A program made the position numbers and the translations under genes. A DNA stretch of 64,000 bases from an uncultured Prevotellaceae bacterium (GTDB taxonomy: Bacteria; Bacteroidota; Bacteroidia; Bacteroidales; Bacteroidaceae): the NCBI GenBank assembly GCA_902785945.1, contig CADAAR010000007.1:1-64000 (forward strand), read 5' to 3'. Positions 34,342 to 42,227 of this stretch are shown here, in pieces; position 1 is the stretch's first letter, and each line of letters begins with the position of its first letter. Under the pieces are notes generated by a model. The model ran no database searches, had not been told where the DNA came from, and worked only from the letters and a program-made list of their open reading frames with translations.

Positions 34342-34833
34342 ATAATATTTCGAATACGCCACATAGTGTTTGGCATTATCCGTTTGTCCTGGGCGTACGG
34401 GTTTTATGTACTTGGCCGGCACACCGCCCCAGATTTCCCCAGCGGGAATCTTCGTGTTCTGTAGCACCAGGGCTCCGGCAGCTACGATAGAGCCTTCGCC
34501 CACTTCACAGCCGTCGAGCAGGGTCGATCCCATGCCGATCAAGGCATTGTCGTGGATGGTACATGCATGTACGGTCACATTATGCCCGATGGTTACGTAA
34601 TTGCCGATATGTGTGGGACCTGTTTCGTGGGTCACATGCACGCACGAACCGTCCTGGATGTTCGTGCAGTTGCCAATGGTGATGGGTGCTACGTCGCCTC
34701 GTACAACAGCATTGAACCATACGGAGCACTCGTCGCCCATGGTCACGTCGCCCACTATTGTTGCATTCTCGCTGAAATAACAGTCTCGCCCCCACTTGGG
34801 AGCGAGACCGCGATAACTTTTAATCAAAGCCAT
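34315..34833 (-). CDS. Gamma-carbonic anhydrase/transferase hexapeptide protein
   Basis: A 172-residue left-handed beta-helix protein with hexapeptide repeats (FSENATIVGDVTMGDECSVWFNAVVRGD..., ITIGNCTNIQDGSCVHV). The zinc-ligand histidines of gamma-carbonic anhydrases are at suitable places (CVHVTHETG and YVTIGHNVTVHAC). These proteins form trimers with zinc or iron at subunit interfaces; many YrdA/CaiE-like members have uncertain activity, so carbon dioxide hydration is probable but not certain. It lies 9 nt after mdh and 3 nt before the BASS gene. The last four residues before the stop come from a heptamer array and may be non-native. Confidence 0.88.
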   Translation of the reverse strand: MALIKSYRGLAPKWGRDCYFSENATIVGDVTMGDECSVWFNAVVRGDVAPITIGNCTNIQDGSCVHVTHETGPTHIGNYVTIGHNVTVHACTIHDNALIGMGSTLLDGCEVGEGSIVAAGALVLQNTKIPAGEIWGGVPAKYIKPVRPGQTDNAKHYVAYSKYYLEEERGKS

Positions 34834-34842
34834 ACCTGCAGA

Positions 34843-35835
34843 TTAGAGGTTTGGATTGATCTTGCTCCACTCAGAGATGGGAGGAACGATGTTCAGTGTC
34901 ACCAACTCGTCACGCATCTTGCAGAGGTGCTCGTAGCTCTGATCCAGCTTGGCATTCTCCTCGGCAGTACCCTGAGGTACCTCGAACTTTGCGCCTTCAG
35001 CAGTCATGGTGGTCTTCATGGCCATCATGATGTGGTCGTACTTGTCGGTCTTTACGTATGTTCCAACGGGGAAGCGGAAGGGCTCACCACCCATAGCGGC
35101 GCGAATCATCTCAACTGAGAGATAAGCGGGGCTCTGGAAAGAACTGCGTCCGCGGAGCTCAATAATCTTTGCACCACCCTTGGTCACATCGATCTTCATC
35201 TGCTCCCACTCTTCAGCGGGGAACTCAGCGGTACCGATGATATCGGTCAGCTTGCGACCGGCAATCTCTACATGGCTGCCGAATACGGCCATCTGCTCAC
35301 CGTGACCACCGTAGGTAGCACAACCGGTGATCTGGTTCTGCATCACGCCAAACTTCTTGGCGAGTGCGCTCTGCAGACGGGTGGTATCGAGACCAGCAAG
35401 GGTTGTTACCTGACCGGGCTTCAAACCAGAGTACAGCAGGGTAACCAGACCAGTAAGGTCAGCAGGGTTGAAAATAATGACCACATGCTTCACATCGGGG
35501 CAGAACTTCTTGATGTTCTGACCAAGCTCCTCAGCAATTTTACAATTGCCGGCGAGCAGATCCTCACGGGTCATGCCAGCTTTACGGGGAGCACCACCTG
35601 AAGAAATAATGTACTTAGCGTTTTTGAAAGCCTCCTCAGCATCGGTGGTAGCCACGATATTCACATCGTCGAAACCACTCTGGCGCATCTCCTCAGCCAC
35701 ACCCTCGGGAGAAAATACGTCGTACAGACAGATTTCACTTGTCAGACCCATCATCAGGGCGGTCTGAGCCATGTTTGAACCAATCATACCGGCAGCGCCG
35801 ACGATGGTCAACTTCTCATTTGTTAATGTTGCCAT
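34843..35835 (-). CDS. mdh: Malate dehydrogenase
   Basis: A 330-residue NAD-dependent enzyme interconverting malate and oxaloacetate. It has an N-terminal Rossmann fold (LTIVGAAGMIGSNMAQTA), the PRKAGMTREDLL substrate loop with catalytic arginines, IIFNPADLTGLV, and the active-site histidine region CATYGGHGEQMAVFGS. In fermentative Bacteroidales it works in the reductive branch leading to fumarate and succinate or propionate. Promoter: GTTG (minus, 35904-35907), 20-base spacer, TAACTTTG (35876-35883). It is the first gene of an operon with the carbonic-anhydrase-like and BASS genes; a carbonic anhydrase beside a pathway needing fixed carbon dioxide is logical but not proven. Confidence 0.95.
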   Translation of the reverse strand: MATLTNEKLTIVGAAGMIGSNMAQTALMMGLTSEICLYDVFSPEGVAEEMRQSGFDDVNIVATTDAEEAFKNAKYIISSGGAPRKAGMTREDLLAGNCKIAEELGQNIKKFCPDVKHVVIIFNPADLTGLVTLLYSGLKPGQVTTLAGLDTTRLQSALAKKFGVMQNQITGCATYGGHGEQMAVFGSHVEIAGRKLTDIIGTAEFPAEEWEQMKIDVTKGGAKIIELRGRSSFQSPAYLSVEMIRAAMGGEPFRFPVGTYVKTDKYDHIMMAMKTTMTAEGAKFEVPQGTAEENAKLDQSYEHLCKMRDELVTLNIVPPISEWSKINPNL

Positions 35836-35875
35836 AATACGTATATTTAATTTGTTTGATGTATCAAAAGTGGTG

Positions 35876-35907
35876 CAAAGTTACGCAAAAAAAACCATAG
35901 CGTCAAC
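35876..35907 (-). promoter_or_regulatory. Promoter of the mdh operon
   Basis: Minus strand: GTTG (one mismatch to TTTG) at 35904-35907, 20-base spacer, TAACTTTG at 35876-35883. Confidence 0.55.
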
Positions 35908-36003
35908 AGATTAACAGAGATTAATATTTTCCGCCACCGCTTTGCAATATATAAGTAGCAAAATAATCAAAATCACTCCTCCGAGATAATTCACAGCAAT
36001 TTA

Positions 36004-36035
36004 CTTGCAGTAATCAAGAAAAATTTGTATCTTTG
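36004..36035 (+). promoter_or_regulatory. Promoter of the histidine phosphatase gene
   Basis: CTTG at 36004-36007, 20-base spacer, TATCTTTG at 36028-36035. This rules out the TTG start at 36033 for the following gene. Confidence 0.6.
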
Positions 36036-36068
36036 CCGTCGCTTATGAATATCATTAATTACCAGCAT

Positions 36069-37331
36069 ATGAAACGAATATTTTCTATTGTGTTTTTTGT
36101 GACCTTGACCATGATGTCATGGGCACAGCGTGTGAATCCATTTGACCAACTCAAGGCAGATCCGAAAAGGGCCTATGGCACCGATTTCCCTTACTCATTC
36201 GATGCACCGGCTTTGACTAAGGCACCGAAAGGTTACAAGCCGTTCTATATCAGCCACTATTCTCGTCATGGTTCCCGTTATTATTGGAACGAGATGCTCT
36301 ACCCACAGCTTGACACCCTGTTGGTTACGGCCCATCGCAGACACCAACTCACCGCTGAGGGTGAGCGCTTCTACGAGCGCTTCTCGGGCTGCAAGGACGA
36401 GTTGAAGACTGGTGTGAGTGAGTTGTCCAATCTGGGTTGGGAACAACACCAGCGCATCGCCCGTACCATGTATAACAATTTCCCTGAGGTGTTTAAGCAC
36501 GGTGGCAATGTGCTGGCTATCTCCTCGCTCTCAGGCCGTTGCGTACTCAGTATGTCGGCCTTTTGCCAGGAGCTGGTACAGTGTAATCCTAAGATAGAGA
36601 TTCGCGAACAGTCCTCCCGCTTTACCCTCGATGGTGTTGTGCCTACTGACCGTCAGAACCCTGTGAAACATAAGTTCCCCAGAGCAAAGGCCCGCTATGA
36701 GAGTCATCGCGACTTGTTCCATTACGAGGACAAACTCGACAGTCTCATCCTTGCCCGCACCTTCACCAGCACTGATAGTCTGCCAGGACGTGTAAATCGT
36801 ATCCCAGAGAATCTCATCAACCTTTATACCTCGCTTCCTAGCATTGGCCACGAGGGCATGATGGGTAACATCATCACCGACCAGGAAATCGTTGCTCGTT
36901 GGGAAAACTCTAATCTCGGCTCCTACTCGTGGGTGTTCACGCCAAAGTATGATATGATTCCTATCCTGCAGGATATCCTCAAGAAGGCCGATGCTGTTAT
37001 TAATGGCAGCAGTGACCGTATTGCCGATCTTCGCTTCGGCCATGATACTTGTATCGGACCCTTGACGGTGCTGATGGGACTCAATGGCGCTGACAAGGAT
37101 CCGGAAGATCCCAACGAGGTGAAGAATATCTACCAGAACTGGCAAACGGGTAAGGCTTCAAACATTCAGCTCATTTTCTATCGCGGAAAGAAGGGACCTG
37201 ATGATATCCTGGTGAAGTGTCTTCTAAATGGCGCAGAGGCTACACTCCCAATTTCAACAGATAACTTCCCCTATTATTCATGGTCTGATTTCCGTAAAGT
37301 CTATACTGATCGTTGCAAGGTCGATAATTAG
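36069..37331 (+). CDS. Secreted histidine-type acid phosphatase
   Basis: A periplasmic phosphatase of the branch-2 histidine acid phosphatase family, which includes phytases and inositol-polyphosphate phosphatases. After a signal peptide (KRIFSIVFFVTLTMMSWAQ) it shows the catalytic RHGSRYYW motif and the distal proton-donor GHDTCIGPL. A second motif region, SSLSGRCVLSMSAFCQEL, resembles the SxxxRCxxSA arrangement of the multiple-inositol-polyphosphate-phosphatase-like clade. The start is ATG 36069; an alternative ATG is at 36045. The Xaa-Pro aminopeptidase gene follows after 11 nt in the same direction, and the pair ends in a terminator region. Confidence 0.87.
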   Translation: MKRIFSIVFFVTLTMMSWAQRVNPFDQLKADPKRAYGTDFPYSFDAPALTKAPKGYKPFYISHYSRHGSRYYWNEMLYPQLDTLLVTAHRRHQLTAEGERFYERFSGCKDELKTGVSELSNLGWEQHQRIARTMYNNFPEVFKHGGNVLAISSLSGRCVLSMSAFCQELVQCNPKIEIREQSSRFTLDGVVPTDRQNPVKHKFPRAKARYESHRDLFHYEDKLDSLILARTFTSTDSLPGRVNRIPENLINLYTSLPSIGHEGMMGNIITDQEIVARWENSNLGSYSWVFTPKYDMIPILQDILKKADAVINGSSDRIADLRFGHDTCIGPLTVLMGLNGADKDPEDPNEVKNIYQNWQTGKASNIQLIFYRGKKGPDDILVKCLLNGAEATLPISTDNFPYYSWSDFRKVYTDRCKVDN

Positions 37332-37342
37332 AATTCTGTTAT

Positions 37343-39193
37343 ATGACAATCCGTTCAGAGATAGTGAATCAACGGTTGCGTGATCTGCGGGAGGTAATGC
37401 AGCGGGAACATCTCGCAGCCTTTATCTTTCCGAGTACTGATCCCCATCAGAGTGAATATGTGGCTGACCATTGGAAGGGTCGTGAGTTCGTTTCTGGCTT
37501 CAATGGCTCTGCAGGAACGGCGGTTGTGACGCTCACTAGTGCCGCCCTTTGGACCGATTCCCGCTACTTTATAGCTGCCGAGGAGCAGCTGAAGGGTACG
37601 GAGTACCAGCTGATGAAACTAAAGATAGAAGGCACACCCACTATTGCCGAATGGATTGGCCGCGAGTGTGGTGCTGGTGCCGAAGTGGGAATCGACGGCT
37701 GGTGCAGTTCTGTCAATGAGGTGAATGCTCTGGTTTCCGACCTCCGCAAGCAGGGGGGTATTACTCTACGCACGAACTTCGATCCCCTTAAATTAATATG
37801 GAAGTATCGTCCGGCTATTCCGGAGAATCCGGTTGAAGTGTATCCCTTGGAATATGCCGGTGAGAGCACACACGATAAGATAGCTCGTATCCGTCAGGCC
37901 CTGCGTGAGAAACATGCCGACGGCATGCTAATGACTGCCCTCGACGATATTGCCTGGACACTGAATCTGCGTGGTTCTGATGTGCATTGTAATCCTGTCT
38001 TTGTCAGTTATCTTCTTCTTTCGTCGAAAGAGGTCACCTTATATATTAATAAGGTGAAACTGTCTCCAGAAGTTGAGGCTTATCTGAAAGCAGAAGGGGT
38101 AGGGGTGGCATCTTACGAGGAAACCTGCAAGGGGCTGAAAGACTACTTCGAGTATAATATCCTGCTCGATCCCCACGAAGTGAACTATGTCCTTTACAAA
38201 TCAGTTGTTCGTGAGATAGTGGAAGAAGAATCTCCTGTCAAGCGGATGAAGACTGTCAAGAATGAAAAGGAAATCGTGGGTTTTAAGTCGGCGATGCTGA
38301 AAGACGGCATCGCCATGGTAAAGTTCCTCTATTGGTTGTCTGGATTTTTCGGAGATTCCGGAATGTCTAGCCTTTCCGAACTCTCTATTTCTGAAAAACT
38401 AGAAACGCTTCGCGTTGAGCAGCCGCTTTATCGCGGTCTCTCCTTCGATACCATTGCAGGCTATCAGGCTCATGGTGCTATTGTGCATTATGAGGCTACT
38501 CCGGAAACTGATATTCCTCTGAAACCTGAAGGTTTCCTCCTGCTCGATAGTGGAGCTCAGTATCTCGACGGTACAACCGATATCACCCGTACCATTGCCC
38601 TCGGCCCTCTGACTGAGGAACAGAAACGCATTTATACCCTCGTGCTCAAGGGACATATCCAGATAGAGCTCTGCAAGTTTCCCTCAGGTACCAGCGGTAC
38701 GCAGATTGATGTCTTGGCCCGTGAGGCCTTGTGGCGTGAAGGCCTGAACTATCTGCATGGCACAGGTCATGGTGTGGGTACTTACCTGAATGTGCATGAA
38801 GGGCCTCATCAGATCCGTATGGAATGGAAACCGGCCCCATTGATGGCAGGTATGACCGTTACCGACGAACCTGGCATCTATCTTGCTGGCAAGTTCGGCG
38901 TGCGCATCGAGAATACCCTGCTTGTCACGCAATACAAAGAGACAGAGTTTGGCCAGTTCCTTCAGTTCGAACCACTCACCCTCTGTCCCATCGACAAGTC
39001 GCCTGTTGTCGCTGACATGCTCTTGTCTGAGGAAATCGACTGGCTCAATACTTATCACCAGCACGTCTTCGATACTCTCTCACCTCATCTCTCCCCCGAT
39101 GAGTCTGCTTGGCTTCGCATCGCTTGCGCCCCACTTTCATATCATGAAATTCATAATTATAGACAATTTCCTAAAAAGAAAGAACTAGTTTGA
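37343..39193 (+). CDS. pepP: Xaa-Pro aminopeptidase (M24B)
   Basis: A 616-residue metallopeptidase removing an N-terminal residue preceding proline, organised as two creatinase-like N-terminal domains and a C-terminal pita-bread domain. Metal ligands are visible: DSGAQYLDGTTDITR (two Asp), GTGHGVGTYLNVHEGP (His), TDEPGIYLAG (Glu) and VRIENTLLV (Glu). No signal peptide was seen, so it is cytoplasmic. Two nonamer repeat arrays lie in it: one encodes RPAIPENPV at the junction of the first two domains, the other LSGFFGDSGMSSLSELS in a loop of the catalytic domain. It is slightly longer than many bacterial homologues, like the eukaryotic three-domain form. Confidence 0.95.
   Translation: MTIRSEIVNQRLRDLREVMQREHLAAFIFPSTDPHQSEYVADHWKGREFVSGFNGSAGTAVVTLTSAALWTDSRYFIAAEEQLKGTEYQLMKLKIEGTPTIAEWIGRECGAGAEVGIDGWCSSVNEVNALVSDLRKQGGITLRTNFDPLKLIWKYRPAIPENPVEVYPLEYAGESTHDKIARIRQALREKHADGMLMTALDDIAWTLNLRGSDVHCNPVFVSYLLLSSKEVTLYINKVKLSPEVEAYLKAEGVGVASYEETCKGLKDYFEYNILLDPHEVNYVLYKSVVREIVEEESPVKRMKTVKNEKEIVGFKSAMLKDGIAMVKFLYWLSGFFGDSGMSSLSELSISEKLETLRVEQPLYRGLSFDTIAGYQAHGAIVHYEATPETDIPLKPEGFLLLDSGAQYLDGTTDITRTIALGPLTEEQKRIYTLVLKGHIQIELCKFPSGTSGTQIDVLAREALWREGLNYLHGTGHGVGTYLNVHEGPHQIRMEWKPAPLMAGMTVTDEPGIYLAGKFGVRIENTLLVTQYKETEFGQFLQFEPLTLCPIDKSPVVADMLLSEEIDWLNTYHQHVFDTLSPHLSPDESAWLRIACAPLSYHEIHNYRQFPKKKELV
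37810..37833. repeat. Nonamer TCCGGA array 1 inside pepP
   Basis: TCCGGC 37810, TCCGGA 37819, TCCGGT 37828: exact 9-bp period, read in the Pro frame (PAIPENPV). Confidence 0.7.
38339..38389. repeat. Nonamer TCCGGA array 2 inside pepP
   Basis: TCTGGA 38339, TTCGGA 38348, TCCGGA 38357, TCTAGC 38366, TCCGAA 38375, TCTATT 38384: six units at exact 9-bp period, increasingly decayed, read in the Ser-Gly frame. Confidence 0.75.
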
Positions 39194-39195
39194 AC

Positions 39196-39235
39196 AGTCC
39201 AATACTTTTGCCTGAATAACCAAAAGTATTGGACT
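39196..39235. repeat. Perfect 15-bp inverted repeat after pepP
   Basis: AGTCCAATACTTTTG (39196-39210), 10-base loop, CAAAAGTATTGGACT (39221-39235), starting 2 nt after the pepP stop. No T-tract follows, so it is not a simple terminator. Confidence 0.85.
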
Positions 39236-39250
39236 TATAAGACAATTGAA

Positions 39251-39284
39251 AAAAGAACCGTCCGTTACAAATCGGTCTTTTTTT
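39251..39284 (+). terminator. Probable Rho-independent terminator after pepP
   Basis: AAAAGAACCG, 12-base loop, CGGTCTTT continuing into TTTT, a stem with one bulged A and a U-tract. Confidence 0.6.
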
Positions 39285-39357
39285 CTTTTAACACTTCATA
39301 TAGTGGGGTTTCCGTAACTTTTTTGTATCTTTGCATCGAAATATATAAAGAATGTAG

Positions 39358-40572
39358 ATGAAGATACCATTTTCACCCCCGTATATTGACGACCAGGTGG
39401 TTGCGGAAGTGACCGACTCGCTGCGCTCCGGCTGGATTACCACAGGCCCCAAAGTGGCGGCTCTGCAGGAAGAGATAGTAAAGCTGACGGGTACGCAGGC
39501 CGTGCTCTGCGTGAACTCGTGGACCACAGGCGCTATTATGATGCTGCGCTGGCTGGGCGTGAAGCCCGGTGACGAGGTAATCATTCCCGCCTATACGTAC
39601 TGCGCCACTGCCTTCGCCGTGTTGTGGGCTGGTGCGAAGCCCGTGATGGTGGACTCTGACGAGGATCTGAATATCAGTGTGGAGGCCATCCGCAAGGCTA
39701 TCACTCCAAAGACGAAGGCTATCATACCCGTGGACATAGCAGGCTTCCCCTGCGACTACGACGGCATCATGGCACTGGTGAATGAGCCGAAGATTAAAGC
39801 GATGTTTGAGCCTACTTCGAAGGTGATGGAGCAGTTGGGGCGTATCTGCGTGATCAACGACTCGGCACACTCCATAGGCTCCCACTACCACGGGAAGTTC
39901 TCGGGTACGGAGACCGATATCGCCATTTTCTCGCTGCATGCTGTGAAGAACATCACCACGGCAGAGGGTGGTGCCATCTGTCTGAACATGCCAGCACCCT
40001 TCGACAACCAGCAGTTGTATCAGCAGCTGAGGATGATGGCGCTGAACTGCCAGACAAAGGATGCCTTTACGAAGAGCAAGGCCGGCGGTTGGCGCTACGA
40101 TATCGTGGGCATGGGTATGAAGGCGAACATGGCTGACGTGAATGCTGCCATCGGACTTGCGGAGATACGGCAGTATGACAAGCTCTTGGCAGAGCGTAAA
40201 CGGATCTTTACCGCTTACAACGAGGCGTTCAGCAAAGAGCCGTGGGCCATCACCCCAGCAGTATGTCAGGATGGACGGGAGACATCGTACCACGTGTATG
40301 CGCTGAGGATCAAGGGCATCACCGAGGAACAACGCGATGAGATCATCGCGGAGATAGCCAAACAGGAGGTAGCTGTGAACGTACACTTCATCCCTCTGCC
40401 GATGCTGACGCTGTTCCGCGATCTGGGTTATGACGTCAAGGACTATCCGCAGGCCTACCTGAACTATGCTCACGAGATATCGTTGCCGTGCTATCCGCAG
40501 TTGAACGAGGAAATGACACAGTGCGTCATCGACACTGTCATTCAAGCCTATAACACCGTGATCAAGGCATGA
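39358..40572 (+). CDS. DegT/DnrJ/EryC1/StrS-family sugar aminotransferase
   Basis: A 404-residue PLP enzyme that normally installs an amino group on a nucleotide-linked keto-sugar for LPS or capsule synthesis. Family motifs are DEVIIPAYTYCATAFAVLWAGAKPVMVDSD, NDSAHSIGSHYHG, and the PLP lysine Lys197 in SLHAVKNITTAEGGAI. The catalytic core is complete, with the C-terminal NVHFIPLPMLTLF and YPQAYLNYAHEISLPCYPQL. The sugar substrate cannot be told from sequence. A -7 box TATCTTTG (39326-39333) lies upstream. The gene overlaps the GT2 gene by 4 nt (ATGA), so the two products probably act in the same glycan pathway. Confidence 0.93.
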   Translation: MKIPFSPPYIDDQVVAEVTDSLRSGWITTGPKVAALQEEIVKLTGTQAVLCVNSWTTGAIMMLRWLGVKPGDEVIIPAYTYCATAFAVLWAGAKPVMVDSDEDLNISVEAIRKAITPKTKAIIPVDIAGFPCDYDGIMALVNEPKIKAMFEPTSKVMEQLGRICVINDSAHSIGSHYHGKFSGTETDIAIFSLHAVKNITTAEGGAICLNMPAPFDNQQLYQQLRMMALNCQTKDAFTKSKAGGWRYDIVGMGMKANMADVNAAIGLAEIRQYDKLLAERKRIFTAYNEAFSKEPWAITPAVCQDGRETSYHVYALRIKGITEEQRDEIIAEIAKQEVAVNVHFIPLPMLTLFRDLGYDVKDYPQAYLNYAHEISLPCYPQLNEEMTQCVIDTVIQAYNTVIKA

Positions 40573-41309
40573 TATCTGTCGTCATTAATACGTATAATGC
40601 GCAGCAGCATCTGACGAAGGTGTTGGAGTCGGTGAAGGACTTCGACGAGGTGGTGGTGTGCGATATGGAGAGTACCGACGACACGGTGAAGATAGCCGAG
40701 GGGTATGGTTGTCGCGTGGTGACGTTCCCGAAAAACGGCCATACCTGTTGCGAGCCTGCTAGGACTTTCGCCATACAGGCAGCGCGGAATCCTTGGGTAC
40801 TGGTGGTGGATGCCGATGAGATCGTGACTCCGGAACTGCGTGAGGCACTCTATCAGGAGATCAAGCGTGAGGATGCGGCGTCGGGCTACTATATCCCAAG
40901 GCAGAATATGTTTATGGGTATGTTCGTGCGCGACTTCCATTATGACTATCAGTTGCGGTTTCTGGTGCGCGATGGTACGGAATGGCCACCGACCATCCAT
41001 TCGCTGCCGAAAGTATCAGGGCGCGTGGAGAAGATGCAGGCCCCGAAGGAGGCGCGACTGCTGCATCTGATGGATGAAACCATGCATGAGTATGTGGCGA
41101 AGATGAACGTGTATACCGACAACGAGACTGAGAAGAAACAATATGGCATAGCAGCCCTTTTCTGGCGACCGCTGTGGCGTTTCTTCAAGAGTTATGTGAT
41201 GGATGGGAGCTTCCGTATGGGCATCCGAGGTTTGATACGCTCGGGGATGCATGCCATGTATCAGTTTATCCTGGTGGCGAAGATCATTGAGAAGCGCTAT
41301 CGCGGTTAA
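40569..41309 (+). CDS. Family 2 glycosyltransferase (LPS core type)
   Basis: A 246-residue GT-A fold enzyme: ISVVINTYNAQQHL start, VVVCDMESTDDTV for the nucleotide, VVDADEIVTPEL as the DxD metal site, and LRFLVRDGTEWPPTIHS in the acceptor half. The C-terminal hydrophobic-basic helix (FWRPLWRFFKSYVMDGSFRMG) is the membrane-association feature found in LPS-core beta-glucosyltransferase relatives (WaaE/KdtX type). It acts at the cytoplasmic membrane face, with donor and acceptor unknown. Coupled by ATGA to the aminotransferase. Its last 26 bp overlap the convergent LicD gene. Confidence 0.9.
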   Translation: MISVVINTYNAQQHLTKVLESVKDFDEVVVCDMESTDDTVKIAEGYGCRVVTFPKNGHTCCEPARTFAIQAARNPWVLVVDADEIVTPELREALYQEIKREDAASGYYIPRQNMFMGMFVRDFHYDYQLRFLVRDGTEWPPTIHSLPKVSGRVEKMQAPKEARLLHLMDETMHEYVAKMNVYTDNETEKKQYGIAALFWRPLWRFFKSYVMDGSFRMGIRGLIRSGMHAMYQFILVAKIIEKRYRG

Positions 41310-42132
41310 CGAAAGCGCGGTTGTCCTGATATTCCCGATATGGTAGATCGTAGTCCAAATAATAGAAGTTATGCTGGCGCTGGTTGTCGTGCGGCGGTAT
41401 GACCATATATTCACCATATTTATTACGGAGATAGGCATCGGCCTGTTCCACTCCCATCACGGTATGACCCTCGAATTCGACGGGCTGCGGCGTGCCTAAC
41501 ATGGTCTTGGGAATCACACCCTGCACACCATCGTCGTAGTCGAGTACGTAATCAGACTTGTTGTAGTCGTAGGCCAGATAGGCGGCACGCAACTGACGAC
41601 GCGCCCACTCGTGGGTGAAGCAACGCTGGATGAGCAGTATGGGCCACGCACTGGGACCATGTCCGTGCTTGTATGGATCGCGATGGAGGAAGTAGAGCAG
41701 TTTGTCGAGGGCCTTGTATCGTGCCACAGCTAACCGTTGGGCTATCTTGTTTTTGGAGATGCCGTCGATGGGGAACACGTCGATATAAATGCCGGCGAGG
41801 TAGTCGCTGTGGGCACGCTCTATCAAGGTGGTGCTGCTGTCGACAATCTTGCCGAAGCCTCCGGGGTAGGTGGGCGAGGTCTCGATACACAGGGCTTCGA
41901 GGGGTGCCGGCAACCACTCGTGGGCATGCATCATGAAACGATCGTAGTCGGGACGGGGCATGCAGATGTCCATATCGTCGTCCCAGGGGATGAAACCCTT
42001 GTGACGGACGGCACCCAGCATAGTGCCTGCCCAACAGTAGTACTTGATGTTGTGCTCACGGCAAACACGGTCTACAGACAATAGAATCTGCAGAATGTGC
42101 TGATGGAGGGTCTCTATATCGTAGCTGGCCAT
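41284..42132 (-). CDS. LicD-family phosphotransferase
   Basis: A 282-residue LicD/fukutin-family protein. The defining block is present near residue 45: YYCWAGTMLGAVRHKGFIPWDDDMDI, with DxD-type acids followed by PRPDYDRFM, and a downstream YIDVFPIDGI. Family members transfer phosphocholine or another phospho-substituent from a CDP- or UDP-linked donor to cell-surface glycans, so this is a candidate for charged decoration of the local polysaccharide. The choice of substituent is unknown. I start at ATG 42132 because the longer ORF crosses the promoter (-7 box 42146-42153). Divergent from the GT4 gene with a shared palindrome. The 3' end overlaps GT2 by 26 bp. Confidence 0.88.
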   Translation of the reverse strand: MASYDIETLHQHILQILLSVDRVCREHNIKYYCWAGTMLGAVRHKGFIPWDDDMDICMPRPDYDRFMMHAHEWLPAPLEALCIETSPTYPGGFGKIVDSSTTLIERAHSDYLAGIYIDVFPIDGISKNKIAQRLAVARYKALDKLLYFLHRDPYKHGHGPSAWPILLIQRCFTHEWARRQLRAAYLAYDYNKSDYVLDYDDGVQGVIPKTMLGTPQPVEFEGHTVMGVEQADAYLRNKYGEYMVIPPHDNQRQHNFYYLDYDLPYREYQDNRAFVNRDSASQ

Positions 42133-42145
42133 AATATTTTTGTGC

Positions 42146-42223
42146 CAAAGGTAGCACAAAAAAGCGATTCCGCAAAATTTATTGCATAAAATTTGCGGAA
42201 TCGCCATTAAATTATTACTTTTG
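42146..42223. promoter_or_regulatory. Divergent licD/GT4 promoters sharing a palindrome
   Basis: Minus promoter: TTTG (42173-42176) and TACCTTTG (42146-42153), 19-base spacer. Plus promoter: TTTG (42192-42195) and TACTTTTG (42216-42223), 20-base spacer. The two -33 boxes sit in the arms of an inverted repeat, GATTCCGCAAA (42166-42176) with TTTGCGGAATC (42192-42202). Confidence 0.75.
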
Positions 42224-42227
42224 CAGC

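Noticed and set aside
39373-40545. A 390-codon open frame on the minus strand opposite the aminotransferase
   Set aside because: The plus strand is a canonical DegT-family enzyme with all motifs. The antisense product is His/Arg/Leu-rich with no recognisable domain, an artefact of codon bias.
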